This document shows, piece after piece, positions 10,126-20,869 of a stretch of 64,000 bases of DNA (position 1 is its first letter; each line of letters begins with the position of its first letter). Source of the stretch: Terebella lapidaria (taxonomy: Eukaryota > Annelida > Polychaeta > Terebellida > Terebellidae); assembly GCA_949152475.1 (NCBI GenBank), contig OX424568.1, positions 13,491,667 to 13,555,666 on the forward strand. Reading direction: 5' to 3'. Under the pieces are notes generated by a model. That model saw only the letters and a list, made by a program, of their open reading frames with translations, was not told where the DNA came from and did not search any database. A program made the position numbers and the translations under genes.

Positions 10126-12740
10126 AATGTTGGTCCCCAACATGTTCCGCCCGCGCCCAAAATGCTCGAAACCCGACGAAGGCTTCGCATGGCGGGGGCC
10201 GGAAGAAGGCAAGATGGCAACGCCCGGAAGTCACGGCGCAAACACTAGGACTTTAAGAGTCCCTTTTGGAAGAATGGGGAACTACCCCCGGACTTACGGA
10301 GTAAACTATAACGCGCTTTGCAATTTTGAATAAACCCTCATAAACAAGCTAAAATTTTGACCGAGGTGGTCCAAAACCGTGTGATGACCTTGGAAGGTCA
10401 TCCGTTATAAAAGGACGGTGTGTCGAGTCTTTGGAATATCTTTAAGGTTAAACTTTAAATTTAGAAATTTTGTAAAACGACACACCGAGTGATCAAAAGT
10501 GATACTACCTCTAAAAATGTTGCCGACCGCCCTGCCGGCCGGCTCCTCAGATCCGCAGAACGGGTCTGAGGCAGGGCGGAGCCGCGGGAGCGACTCCGGC
10601 ACGCCCGCATGACATATGTACATCTAACAGACACACATACACCTGCGGACAGCTGTCGCAGACAGCTATCAAAGCCAACGCGGCAAGCCGCATCGACTGC
10701 CAGTACCTGTATACTGCAACCCGCACAGGCCTGTGTAAAGACACGCAGATGGACGGACGTCTGCACTAACATGCAGCCGCCCGCCCGCCCGCACATCTCC
10801 AGCACGGCCCGCCTGGGGAATTTACAACTGGCAAAATCACCCGCATCTCGAACACCGGACACGCGGATCCCGCGGGATCCAGCGCGGCATCAGCGGACGA
10901 AATGCGAGTGGCACAAAACACATGTGCTACACATCTGGAGATTAATAAAAATCCGAGAACGACATTTTTACATATATATACATGTAACAAATGACAGCTA
11001 TACTACACGTGCAGCAATGCACGCGGTGTCGCTGCAAAACTCTGTCCCCGGTCATACTGACACACGCCCGAACCAAAATACATGCACTATTAGCTCATGC
11101 GGGTGCAATCATTTCCCTCCGGTGACTCCAAATCAAACCATGTATACGGGTAGAAAATAAATTTCTATCCCGGGGGACCTTGCAAATATCCTACAGTAGT
11201 TAAGATTAGTCATTCGCTTTTGCGTCCGCACCGGCGGTAAATGACGTAAAATTAGCCACCCCAGCAAGGTAGAAATTGGGCATAAAATTGACAGTAACCA
11301 CTAACTTGTGGCTTGTACGAATATGTCAGACGAAAACAACAATAAATTGTCATTCTCCAGTCTTTTCAAATATCACAGCAATCCGTCACTGTCAAAATTA
11401 GCGCAATCCCTTACACCCCTCTAGCGAAAGCAGAAATCTCCCGATTTCTTACTCTCTTTTGCACCGGAAAGGAAATTTCACATACTTGTCTCACTTTGTA
11501 TCAGTAAATGAGCAAGAACAGAATTCTCCAGAGACATGCCGCACACTTGTGGCTTATAATCCTCCCAATAAATAATAACTGAGATGGAAAATAAACAAAA
11601 TCACTCCCCATAGCCGCTGGTACGCTTACAAGGCGATCGGACAAGCCCATGACAGGCGGACAGACAATTGGGCGCCCTGTGGGCGTTCATGACGCGCCCA
11701 CTAGCAACCCCAACGTACAGCCCGGCCGCGGAGCAAGCCCGGTCCAACCTAGAGCCCAAACAAACGACTACCGGAGCGCGGAGCCAATAGATTAGACGCG
11801 GAGCCGGCATGGTCCATAACCTCAATGGTTAGGGGGCGAACCCTTCATACCGGCGCCCAATCTAGAGGCGCCCAAAGATGGTGAAAGCAATAGCCGGCGG
11901 ACGTCCGGAGCTGCCCGCGGACGGAGTCCAGGCCGGACGCCTACCATTGTACAGCGTATTGCCCTTATCCAATGAATATGAAATTGGAATTAAAAGCCAC
12001 CACAAGTGTTGCGCATGTAATATACGACCCCCTTCTTAGAAGGAGGCCGGGGTTCCGGTCATTCCGGCCGGACCGCGTATTGTAAGGTACGATCCGGACG
12101 AGAACGAGCGTCACCCGCTGCCGCGGCTGGTCCGCACACGCGGACTTAACAACCGCTCCATTATCATAATGGATAGTCGGTTTCCTGCCGTAAGAAACCT
12201 TAATTACTATAACTGTAATTATAGTAATGGCTCACGGGGGATAACTACACCGAAGTGCGTCATCTTAAAGCGCCGCGGACGCCGGACGAGTCACGCGGAC
12301 GAACCGCGGACGTCAGTCCTAACGTGCGGACACTATCCCCGCGTCCAGAGCCAGCTCCCCAAATCCGTGGGAAGGCGCTTCTCCCGTAGCGGACGTAAAT
12401 CCCAACCTCAGTCTGGCCATATAAGAGGTTGTCCCGGGACCAGGGGCGTCCGGCCGGATCAGTAAATTCGTCCGGCCAGCGTAACCGTTGTGCGGATTAC
12501 GCCGGACAGCCGTCCACAATGTGCGGACAGGCCATCCGCACGTCCCTGGCGCTGGAAACTACAGGAGGGCGGATGCGGAGCGGCGGCGTTACGACGTGAA
12601 AGTCTCCGCAGACCTCAACTCCGAAGATAGCCACAAAGTAGCCACCCGCGGAGGTAAGTCGTGCGGACTCTCACGGAACGACCTAAAACCCATCCGTAGT
12701 ATGATAGACGGGTACCGCAGACGCATCCGCATGGGCGGAA
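10126..12740 (-). other. Long non-coding 3' region of the Ty3/gypsy element
   Basis: About 2.6 kb lies between the end of the pol region and the polypurine tract. Only short frames occur on either strand, and none shows envelope, chromodomain or other recognisable features. It is GC-rich and full of words such as CCGGA and GCGGAC. A hairpin pairs GGTGTGTCG (about 10,420) with CGACACACC (about 10,480). It may be regulatory or structural RNA, or the remains of a lost frame; the sequence does not decide. Confidence 0.6.
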
Positions 12741-12742
12741 GG

Positions 12743-15700
12743 TTATTCCCACCCATACCGGGCTGGCGCACGTGGTTTCCGGCGTGGCCGCCCGTCATCC
12801 GCAGGTACTGGAGGTAGTGGGGGTACCTGCGGATCGCCGTCATCTGGCTGATAGCCGCCCAGTCCATCATCTGACGGGTCAGAGAGGTCTGGGAGGCCCA
12901 CCATACGGCGCACACGCTCGTCCGGAGTCCGCGGATGCTGACCAGACGGATCCCATACGGGAGCATCATCCGGTTCCGCATCTTGAACGAGCGGATCCAT
13001 GACAAGCGGGCCCTCGTACTTCTTCAGATTATCGATATGGACAACCAGAACCCTGTCCGGATCGGAATCCCTCCGGATCCGGTAGTCCACATCTGTCACC
13101 TGTTTCAGTACCGTAAACGGGCCTATCCACGGCTTAGCAAATTTATTACCTTGCTTAAGCGGCGGATAATAGTAGCGCACCTTGTCGCCTTCCGCAAAAG
13201 CTGGCCTACCCTTAGCATGGGCGTCATAGCCTCGCTTCTGCCGGATGGCAGACTTGTCCAGGCGCGCGCGCGCGCGAAATCATGGGCGTTCGCCAGGGCG
13301 CGGCGAATCCACTCCACGTATTCCGGACCGCACTGGGGTACTGTGCCGGTCTCTGCCGCAGTTGGATACATAATATCCACGGGCAAATTTAGCTCCCGGC
13401 CGTACAACATCGCGTGCGGAGTAACTCCGGTCGAAGAGTGGACCGACGACCTGTACGCCATTAAGACATACGGGAGGTGGTCATCCCAATCATTCGCACG
13501 ATCGTTCACAAAGGCCGCCAGCATATTGAGGACCGATCGATTAAAGCGTTCGACCTGGCCATCAGACTGGGGCCTGTAGGGGGTGGTCCGCACCTTGGTA
13601 CTGCCTAGCATCTGTGCTAGGTTTCGGAACAGGTTGCTCTCAAATTGCGTGCCCTGATCCGAATGTACCTGTTTAGGTACCCCATGGTACACCACCCATC
13701 TATTCACCAATAACCGAGCTACCTCGTCCGCAGTCTGGCGGCGCAGTGGGTAGGCGTCGGTATACTTGGTAAAATAGTCGGAAATCACCAGGATGTACCG
13801 GAAACCGCGCGGGGTGACCCGGTGGGTATCCAGTATATCCAAAGCTATCCGATCAAACGGCGCGCCCGCCTTAACCGTGGTTAAGGGGTGGCGGCCAGGA
13901 GTCGGAACTCCTTTGCGAGCTTGACACCGAGGGCAGGCTGCGCACCACCGTTGCACGTCCAAGCTGCTACCAGGCCAATGAAAGCGCTGTTGTAGCCTAT
14001 GGACGGTCCTCCGGATTCCCAAGTGACCGGTCACCCGGAGGTCATGCAACTGGTGGAGTACTTCTTTCCGCAGCTCCGCCGGAAGCACCAACTGCCATAT
14101 TGGAGGCAGTGGAGTCGGTGGCTCATAGCGCCGGTACAAGAGGCCATCCCTCAAGGAGAGTCTTTCCCACTGGGATACTAGAGACAAAGTCTCCTCCCTG
14201 TAGGTCTTCCGCTCATCCTTCGAGGGCTTCTGGCCGGCCTCAAGGGCTCTGATTACCGGTGCCAGAGCTCTGTCAGCTCTTTGCGTCGCAGCTATCTGCG
14301 CCGGAGAGTAGCCACCCAAGTAATTAGGCTCCTCATCCGTCGCGTCCGGCTGCGCCGCAGCGGCCATCACCACAGGGGGCAAGGACCGCTCATACTCAGA
14401 CTCTCCAGAGGACGAGGGTACCCACGAGGAGTACACCGCCGGACTCGAGGAAGACTCGCTGGAGCTGAGCCGCACCTCCGCTTCATATGCGGGACGCCCT
14501 CGCCGATATCGGCGGGTCCGCGCGCGGAGATGAGCCCTAGACGCTCCGGCCGCCGTGTTGTTAGAGGGGGCGGCAGCCTGCGGTCTCCCCGGAACGTCCA
14601 ATTCCGAGTCTGAGGACGAATCCGCGGCTTGCTGGAATGGCGCCATTCCTGCACAACCCGGATTCTTGCACTTATGACAACGGGACAGGCCGTCCGCGTT
14701 GCCGTGCAACTTACCAGCGCGATGCTCTATCTGCATGTCATACTCCTGGAGTTTGACGAGCCACCGCGCCACCAAGCCATCGGCCTCACTATAGTTGAGG
14801 AGCCATCTCAGCGAACTATGATCAGTCCGCAAGCGGAAATGGCGTCCCAACAAATAGTGCCGGAAGCGCTTGGTCATCGTAACCACCGCGAGCAACTCGC
14901 GATGAGTGGTACAGTAGTTCATTTGAGAGCGGCTCAAGGCCACACTCGCATAAGCTACTACCCGCTCTTGCCCGTCCACGATCTGCGAGAGGACACCGCC
15001 GAGTGCAAAGTTACTCGCGTCAGTGTCCAGGATGAACTCGCAGTCCGGACGAGGGTGCCGCAGCACCGGGGCCGCTACCAAGGCCTGCCGGAGTCCCGAG
15101 AAGGCGTTAGCCTGCTCGGCGGACCAAACAAAATCGGCGCCCTTTTCCGTGAGGATAGTAAGGGGACGCGCGATCTCCGCAAAGCCGCGAATAAACCTGC
15201 GGTGGTAGCTCGCGAAGCCCAAGAAGGACCTCACGTCCGCCACGTTACATGGCGGAGGCCATTTCTGCACGGCCGCCACCTTTGCGGGGTCTGGTCTCAC
15301 TCCGGTGCCCGTTACCATGAAGCCCAAGTACAGGATTTCCTGCGCGAATAGCTCGCACTTACTTGGCTTCAATTTAAGCCCTGCTCCGCGGATGCGATGG
15401 AGCACCATCTGGAGGTTGGTGAGGGTTTCCTCGAACGACCGGCCATACACGACGACATCGTCGATGTAGACCATACATCGCTTCCAGAGGAACCCTTTAA
15501 GTACCATCTCCATGAGGCGCTCGAACGTCGCTGGTGCGTTACAGAGCCCGAACGGCATTACCTTGAATTGGTAGAGCCCGTTCTTGGTAACGAAGGCAGT
15601 CTTCGCCCGATCACTCTCCTCCATTTCCACCTGCCAATACCCGGAGGCCAGATCCAGAGCACAGAAATAGTGCGACCCGGCCAGGGCATCGAAGGTATCC

Positions 15701-17340
15701 TCAATGTGCGGGAGAGGATATGAGTCCTTCCGCGTGGCATCGTTGAGTTTCCGATAGTCCACGCAGAACCTCCACGAGCCGTCCTTCTTCTTCACCATAA
15801 CCACCGGACTGGCCCAAGGGCTGTCACTGGGTTCGATGATGTCCAAGTCGAGCATCTTTTGCACCTCCTGGTCTATGACCTCTTGGTGCACTATTGCTGC
15901 CCGACGAAGACGCTGCTTGAGAGGACGCTCGTCCACGAGGTCGATGCGGTGTTTGGCGACGTCAGTCTTGCCAACCGCACCATCAGGACCCATGAACACA
16001 TCCGCATACTGCCGCAGCAGTCTGCGGAGCGTTTGGCGCTGCTCTTCATCCAACCGGTCCTTCGGAACCCGAGATTCCAAATGGTCCGGCAGGGTGAACT
16101 GGTCATCTCCGGCGGCCGCCGCCGCACACGCAGCGCGGCAGACAGGATCGTCGGGGAGGACACGACTCGACGACGCGGGCGTAGCAGTAGCTGCCACGCA
16201 GCCGCGCCGCAGTACAACGGGAGCATCCGTAGGATTCACCACAAGGATGGGCATCGAGCGGGCGTCGGACTTGACCAGAGCCCCACCCAACACGAGTCCA
16301 GTTCCCTTGGCGAAACTGCTCACCGGTTGCACTATGCACGGACGACCATCGAGGGGCATGCGGGGACGACGCGGCCTCGCCTCAATGATCATCTCGCTCA
16401 TCGGCGGCACAACCGTAGTGCGCGCCGCCCGCAATTGAAATGAATGCGCCGGACCCGTGCGGAAGAGGAAATGTGTGTCCTCTCCCATCCGGAATTCGCC
16501 AGCATTGAAATTGGCGGTCACCCGGTGGGTCCGGAGAAAATTCATCCCAATAATCCCGGCCGCTCCGACATCCGCAACGATTGCCTCTGTTAGGTACACC
16601 TTGTCCCCAAGGGTAATAGGCAGATCGATGATGCCATGGATGCGGATGCGGTCATTACCCGCTCCGTAGAGCTTGTAAGGTCCGGGATCCCGCAACTCTA
16701 GGTTGCGGAGCGCGGGCTCTTTCTTAAACGTTCCTGCGGCAACGAGGGTCACCTCCGAGCCAGAGTCCACGAGGAACCGGACCGGCTCCCGTCCGAAGGA
16801 CAGGGGCAGGTACCAGCGGGGGTCCCTCACCAGTGCGCAGGTAAGGCGATACCGTTCGCACGCGCTGGGCTCATCTACGGAGTCCTCACCATCCGCCTCA
16901 GCCGCGGAGGAGCTAGACTGATCTCCAAGGACTACTTCCGGAGAAGTCATATCAACTTGGGGTTCGTCCTGCTCATCAGCGGGTGGGGCGGCATCTTTTG
17001 CCACGGAACAACTATCCCCGGACGTAGTGTTGGTCGCCACCACGTCCGGATCTAGTTTCCCTGTCGCGGGTTCCGATTCTGCTGTCCCGGAGGACCAGAC
17101 CGGAAGGAATTCCTCCGTTGCGGGCCAGGGAGAGCTCCCTGGTATCCGCGCGACCGCAGGCGTTCCAACAACTCCGGACACTTCAGCCAAAAGTGTCCCT
17201 GCTTTCCGCAGAAGTAGCAGGGACGGTTCTGAGCTGGTCCGGAAGTGAACGCGCAACATTCTGCGGGTCCCGGAGCCTCGAGCCCGGCGCAGTGCGCAAT
17301 CATCTGCGCGGCGCCGAGGTCGTATTCCTCCATGTCGCAC
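12743..17340 (-). pseudogene. pol region of the Ty3/gypsy element
   Basis: Parts in order on the minus strand: an aspartic protease with FLVDSGSEVTLV (about 16,760); a reverse transcriptase with MPFGLCNAPATFERLM and the active-site VYIDDVVVYG (about 15,440-15,580); an RNase H with DTDASNFALGGVLSQ (about 15,000-15,040); an integrase zinc-binding part (HDLRVTGHLG...CAACPRCQ, about 13,910-14,070); an integrase core with HSDQGTQFESNLFR and TPYRPQSDGQVERFNRS (about 13,540-13,670); and a C-terminal GPY/F-like part (KPWIGPFTVLKQV, about 13,090-13,130). This order is diagnostic of Ty3/gypsy. The region overlaps the end of gag, as expected for gag-pol read-through by frameshift in this family. About one break is apparent overall, so it is treated as a fossil. 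Confidence 0.93.
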
Positions 17341-19289
17341 TCGTCCGAAGGCGAGCGCGGCGCGGCGACCGGTGCCGCATGTGCGGGCGCCCCTGTAGAG
17401 GGTGCCGGCGCACTAACCCACTGCTGGGTAGGTTCCCTGGCGGGTTCCCGGACGACCGGGTCCTGCCACGGGGTTACCTGCGATGCCTTGACCGGAGGAG
17501 GAATCGCCGCCTGCGCGGGTACAGCCGAGGCCGGAGCCGGGGCTGGAGGCAACTGTCTAGGACGGACAGCCATCTCAAGCGCAAGCGCGGAGTCTATTGC
17601 CTCCTCCATCGATCGCTTTTCATGGGTGGCCAGCCCGTACGCTAGGTGGTAAGGCTGGCCATCGATGAACTGATCGATCAGCATCGTCTCAAACCGTCTG
17701 GAGTCCATGTCCGGAAAAGCTCTCCGGCCGAGTATGCGTAAGCTGTACGCATAGTCTGTCACGGACTCAGTCGGCTGGCGGATACGCGCCTTGAACTCTC
17801 GTTCAGACTGCCGCCGATTGGTCGTCGGCGGGAACAGCAGGCGAAGTTGGCGAGCAACCTCGCCGAACGTCACCGTTCCCACCGGCAGACACGGCATCAC
17901 GCGGAGAGCTTTCCCTTCCAGGCTCCCCGCGAGGACGTGTCCAGCTTCATGCTGGGACCATCCTTCGTACACGGCGGTACGCCATACCTGGAGCAAGTAG
18001 TCCTCCAAGTCGGCGTTATCCCCGTTGAACCGTTTCCGCCACGAAGAGTGGTCGGGCCCGTCATCGCGTTTGCTACGCGCCCGACGTGCGGTCCCGGCTC
18101 CGGGGTCGTCCGTGTACTGCGGCAAGTTCCGTGCGCTTCCTGCGCCTGCGGCGGAGTCTGCCGGAGCAAACATCGACGCCGCGGACGGAGGAGCAGGTAA
18201 GCTCACGCTCGCCGCCGGGTACATTCCCGCTTGTAGCCCACCCTGGCTAGGTGCGGGCGGGGCTCTCATCGAACCTACGGGGTAGGCTCCAGATGGGGCG
18301 GCAAAGCTAGCATAGCTCGGGGCCGGAGCCGCCGGTTGCCACTGCCCGCGTAACACACTTGGCGCACCAGGGTAAGTCGACCACGCGGCGTTAACTCCGG
18401 CCGTAGGAACGGTCAGAGCGGTAGCCAGCGTGGTGCCTCCAAGCCGCGGAGCAGGCGCGGATCCCATTGCTGAGACCACTGGCGCCTGCGGACTTGGCAG
18501 GACTTGGGGAGGAGCCATAGGCCCAGTCATCCCCGGACTGTAAGGGATCGTCGGATCCACGCTCGGAACTGGCTGATTGCACTTGTACTGGTCAAGCGCC
18601 ATGTTTATCAGCCGCTGCTCCCTCTCCGACATGGGCCCCGAAGGGCTCCGTGGCCGCGGAGAGGGTGAGCGGATCCGCCGATCTGATCGTCCCTGTTGGG
18701 GCAACCGGGCGCGGCAGTAGCGCCCTAGAGGAGCCAGCGCACTCAGTGCGTTGGTGAGCTGGTCCATCTCGCCCAGTGCGGACCGTCCGGTATCCGGGCC
18801 GGAGACCCTCGAGGGGGTCCACCCAGCCGGGTTAGGTAACCGGAGGAGTTGGTCCGCAGATCCGGAATTGATCGCAGCAGTTGGCACTCTATTCCGGATG
18901 TCCGGACCTCCGGATGTCCGGATCTCCGAATGTCTGGATCTCCGGACGTCTGGAGACGTCCCCTGGAAGAGCGCCGCCTGCCACGAACGTCGTCCGGACA
19001 AGGGCAGGCGCGGTGTAGAGCCGTTGCCAGCTCCGTCAACCGCACCTAACACATCAAGACTAGGCCTCGATGGCAACACATGTTGCAGCCCCGCAGGGCT
19101 CGGCTCCACGTCCGGAGACGGAGCCGCGGACGCCGGAGTCGACTCCGCAGACTGGGTACTGTCTGCGGAGGGCTCCGCGCGCTCCGCACCATCGCCGGAG
19201 CCACCCTGGAGCGGCTCCCGGCCGTCGCGGGACCGGGTCCGGTCCGCAACGTTTCCTCCCTTTTCCCTCCCATTGTCTTTCTCACTCAT
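17052..19289 (-). CDS. gag region of the Ty3/gypsy element
   Basis: A 745-residue frame beginning MSEKDNGREKGG. The N-terminal half is low-complexity and rich in Pro, Ser and Ala. The middle holds a capsid-like part, and the C-terminal end has one CCHC zinc knuckle, CYFCGKQGHFWLKCP (about 17,180-17,225), of the nucleocapsid type that binds the element's RNA. It lies just inside the primer-binding site and runs into the start of pol. It looks uninterrupted. It is long for a Ty3/gypsy gag, mostly because of the proline-rich N-terminus. Confidence 0.85.
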   Translation of the reverse strand: MSEKDNGREKGGNVADRTRSRDGREPLQGGSGDGAERAEPSADSTQSAESTPASAAPSPDVEPSPAGLQHVLPSRPSLDVLGAVDGAGNGSTPRLPLSGRRSWQAALFQGTSPDVRRSRHSEIRTSGGPDIRNRVPTAAINSGSADQLLRLPNPAGWTPSRVSGPDTGRSALGEMDQLTNALSALAPLGRYCRARLPQQGRSDRRIRSPSPRPRSPSGPMSEREQRLINMALDQYKCNQPVPSVDPTIPYSPGMTGPMAPPQVLPSPQAPVVSAMGSAPAPRLGGTTLATALTVPTAGVNAAWSTYPGAPSVLRGQWQPAAPAPSYASFAAPSGAYPVGSMRAPPAPSQGGLQAGMYPAASVSLPAPPSAASMFAPADSAAGAGSARNLPQYTDDPGAGTARRARSKRDDGPDHSSWRKRFNGDNADLEDYLLQVWRTAVYEGWSQHEAGHVLAGSLEGKALRVMPCLPVGTVTFGEVARQLRLLFPPTTNRRQSEREFKARIRQPTESVTDYAYSLRILGRRAFPDMDSRRFETMLIDQFIDGQPYHLAYGLATHEKRSMEEAIDSALALEMAVRPRQLPPAPAPASAVPAQAAIPPPVKASQVTPWQDPVVREPAREPTQQWVSAPAPSTGAPAHAAPVAAPRSPSDECDMEEYDLGAAQMIAHCAGLEAPGPAECCAFTSGPAQNRPCYFCGKQGHFWLKCPELLERLRSRGYQGALPGPQRRNSFRSGPPGQQNRNPRQGN

Positions 19290-19388
19290 ATCTCGTGCGG
19301 AGATGGTCCCGGAGGAGCGCAGGGTCCCCAGGGACGAAGGAGGCTACGACACTGTGACATTAGGCTGCAATGGGACGCCGTCGGACTG

Positions 19389-19406
19389 ATCCTGGTCACG
19401 GCACCA
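19389..19406 (-). promoter_or_regulatory. Primer-binding site, complementary to tRNA-His
   Basis: On the plus strand the sequence is ATCCTGGTCACGGCACCA, one base before the LTR. The last 12 bases match the 3' end of animal tRNA-His (acceptor GTCACGG plus CACCA), so the minus-strand primer is most likely tRNA-His. The position directly inside the 5' LTR confirms the element's orientation. Confidence 0.75.
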
Positions 19407-19407
19407 A

Positions 19408-20270
19408 TGTAAAGTTCGGTGCCCGCTACAGGGCGCCGCTCTCTACGGTAACAACTACAACCAGGTAACAGCACCTCCGGATCGGATCCAGAACATGCGG
19501 AGCGGGTTCCGCACATCCGGAACGGGTCCCGCACATCCGGAACGGGCTCCGGAACGAGTCCCGCACATCCGGAACGGGACTCCGCACATCCGGAACGGGC
19601 TCCGCATATCCGGAACGGGTCCGGCCGTCATACATCACAACATAACACATATCATCATCATCACCTTATCTACAACATGCACATTATACATTCGTTATGG
19701 TAATGTAGCCGTGTGTAGAGTCCGAGGAGCCATGGAGCGGCTCCACGGAGCACGTACACGTGGGCATGTTGCTGGCCGGTCTCGCCGAAGGCACTGTCAC
19801 AGAGATAGAACTCTGAGCCAGCCCGACGGTCTGCCAGAGCCTGTGTCACACGTCCCGGGAAGGGAGAGAACTGGCGATCCACAGGGCTTACGCCCCCGAG
19901 TCAGCAACTTGTCTCTCCCAGCCCGGGCCTCCCCATGGAAATCGTCCCCAGGGCTCTAAGAGCCCACTACTCCTGACCAGGGAACGCAAAGCTCATGGCG
20001 AGCCTTGCGTGCGTCCTGTTCACTCTCTCTCGGACAATCTCCTCGATCGAGTCGCTTCCAGTGTATATATAATACACCACAAGCTGTAGGGCGCACGCGA
20101 GGTCTAATCGATCCATTGTTATAGTTTACTGGAGCGTAAATTACAATACGTCGCCGTGGCAACGCACGCTCGAACGGAGCATGTCAAAACAAGGCCAAGT
20201 ACGAAAAGGCCACATAAATGGCATTTATGTTTACAATCACCTGCCGCGTGCTTAGGGCAAAATCGCCACA
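19408..20270 (-). repeat. 5' LTR of the Ty3/gypsy element (right copy)
   Basis: 863 bp, apparently identical base for base to the left LTR. As the 5' LTR for minus-strand transcription it contains the promoter; the TATATATA-type core (about 20,061-20,078) is the likely TATA box. Confidence 0.95.
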
Positions 20271-20470
20271 TATATAATTCGCCTTCGACTGAATTCCATA
20301 CTTTTGGGCCTGTGTACATAACGTTCGTTTGTGGTGATGTTGTTCTCATTTTGGGTAACTGTAGTTTTCTGGTTAGACTGTTTCGGGTTTTATAATGGTA
20401 AATGTGAAGAGTTCGGATACTTGAAATGGTTCTTGTATCCCAGTCAGATAGGTGTGTATGTTTCAAGTCA
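20271..20470 (-). pseudogene. LINE reverse transcriptase remnant, part 1
   Basis: The minus strand encodes a peptide containing YHYKTRNSLTRKLQLPKMRT and VMYTGPKVWNSVEGELY. This is the C-terminal region seen in jockey/CR1-like LINE proteins (compare YSTRNSHDRT and TTKDWNDLP in the LINE at 62,178-63,563). It is 5'-truncated, and its 3' part was displaced to 9,190-9,247 by the LTR element. It is an older, inactive copy. Confidence 0.7.
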
Positions 20471-20869
20471 TCTGAACTGGTTTTTATGCTGAAAAAGAGT
20501 CTTTTCCGTGTTGCGTGATCAATACTTGGGCAATCTCAATATTATTATTATTATATTGCATCTATAGTTATGATCGAGTGAACAGCAATGATCTTGCATG
20601 TTCACGTTCGGCAGTACCAGTCATTGCCCAATCTGATCTGTATTTCACGTCACATCGTGTGTACGGTACAATATACTGCTTGAATGCTCACAGTATTTTC
20701 ACTGCGTGGAGAGATTCCGAATCGATTCAGAATGACTAAAGAGCATGAACAAATGAACGCGCACATACTCAGACAGTGGCTGAGCAAGTTGCACCAGACA
20801 ACATTCCACGCGCGCGCCACGTAACCAAAGCAAATATACCTGTTATGTAAACACCAGGCACATTGCTGT
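20471..20869. other. Intergenic, nothing recognised
   Basis: AT-rich DNA. One plus-strand frame (20,515-20,739) has no known motif and no counterpart in the related copy B region. Confidence 0.5.

Larger units (their letters stand above)
9248..20270 (-). mobile_element. Ty3/gypsy LTR retrotransposon, young and nearly whole
   Basis: An 11.0 kb element on the minus strand: two 863-bp LTRs, a primer-binding site, a polypurine tract, a gag region and a pol region in the Ty3/gypsy order (protease, reverse transcriptase, RNase H, integrase). The 4-bp direct repeat TATA flanks it (9,244-9,247 and 20,271-20,274). By eye the two LTRs show no differences, so insertion is very recent. It is much richer in GC than its surroundings. 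It looks nearly whole, with about one apparent break in pol. No envelope gene is recognised. It inserted into an older LINE remnant. The clade within Ty3/gypsy is not assigned. Confidence 0.95.

Noticed and set aside
12169-19412. Many long frames antisense to or out of frame with the Ty3/gypsy genes
   Set aside because: GC-rich DNA produces long shadow frames; none carries domains, while the minus-strand gag and pol regions account for the sequence.
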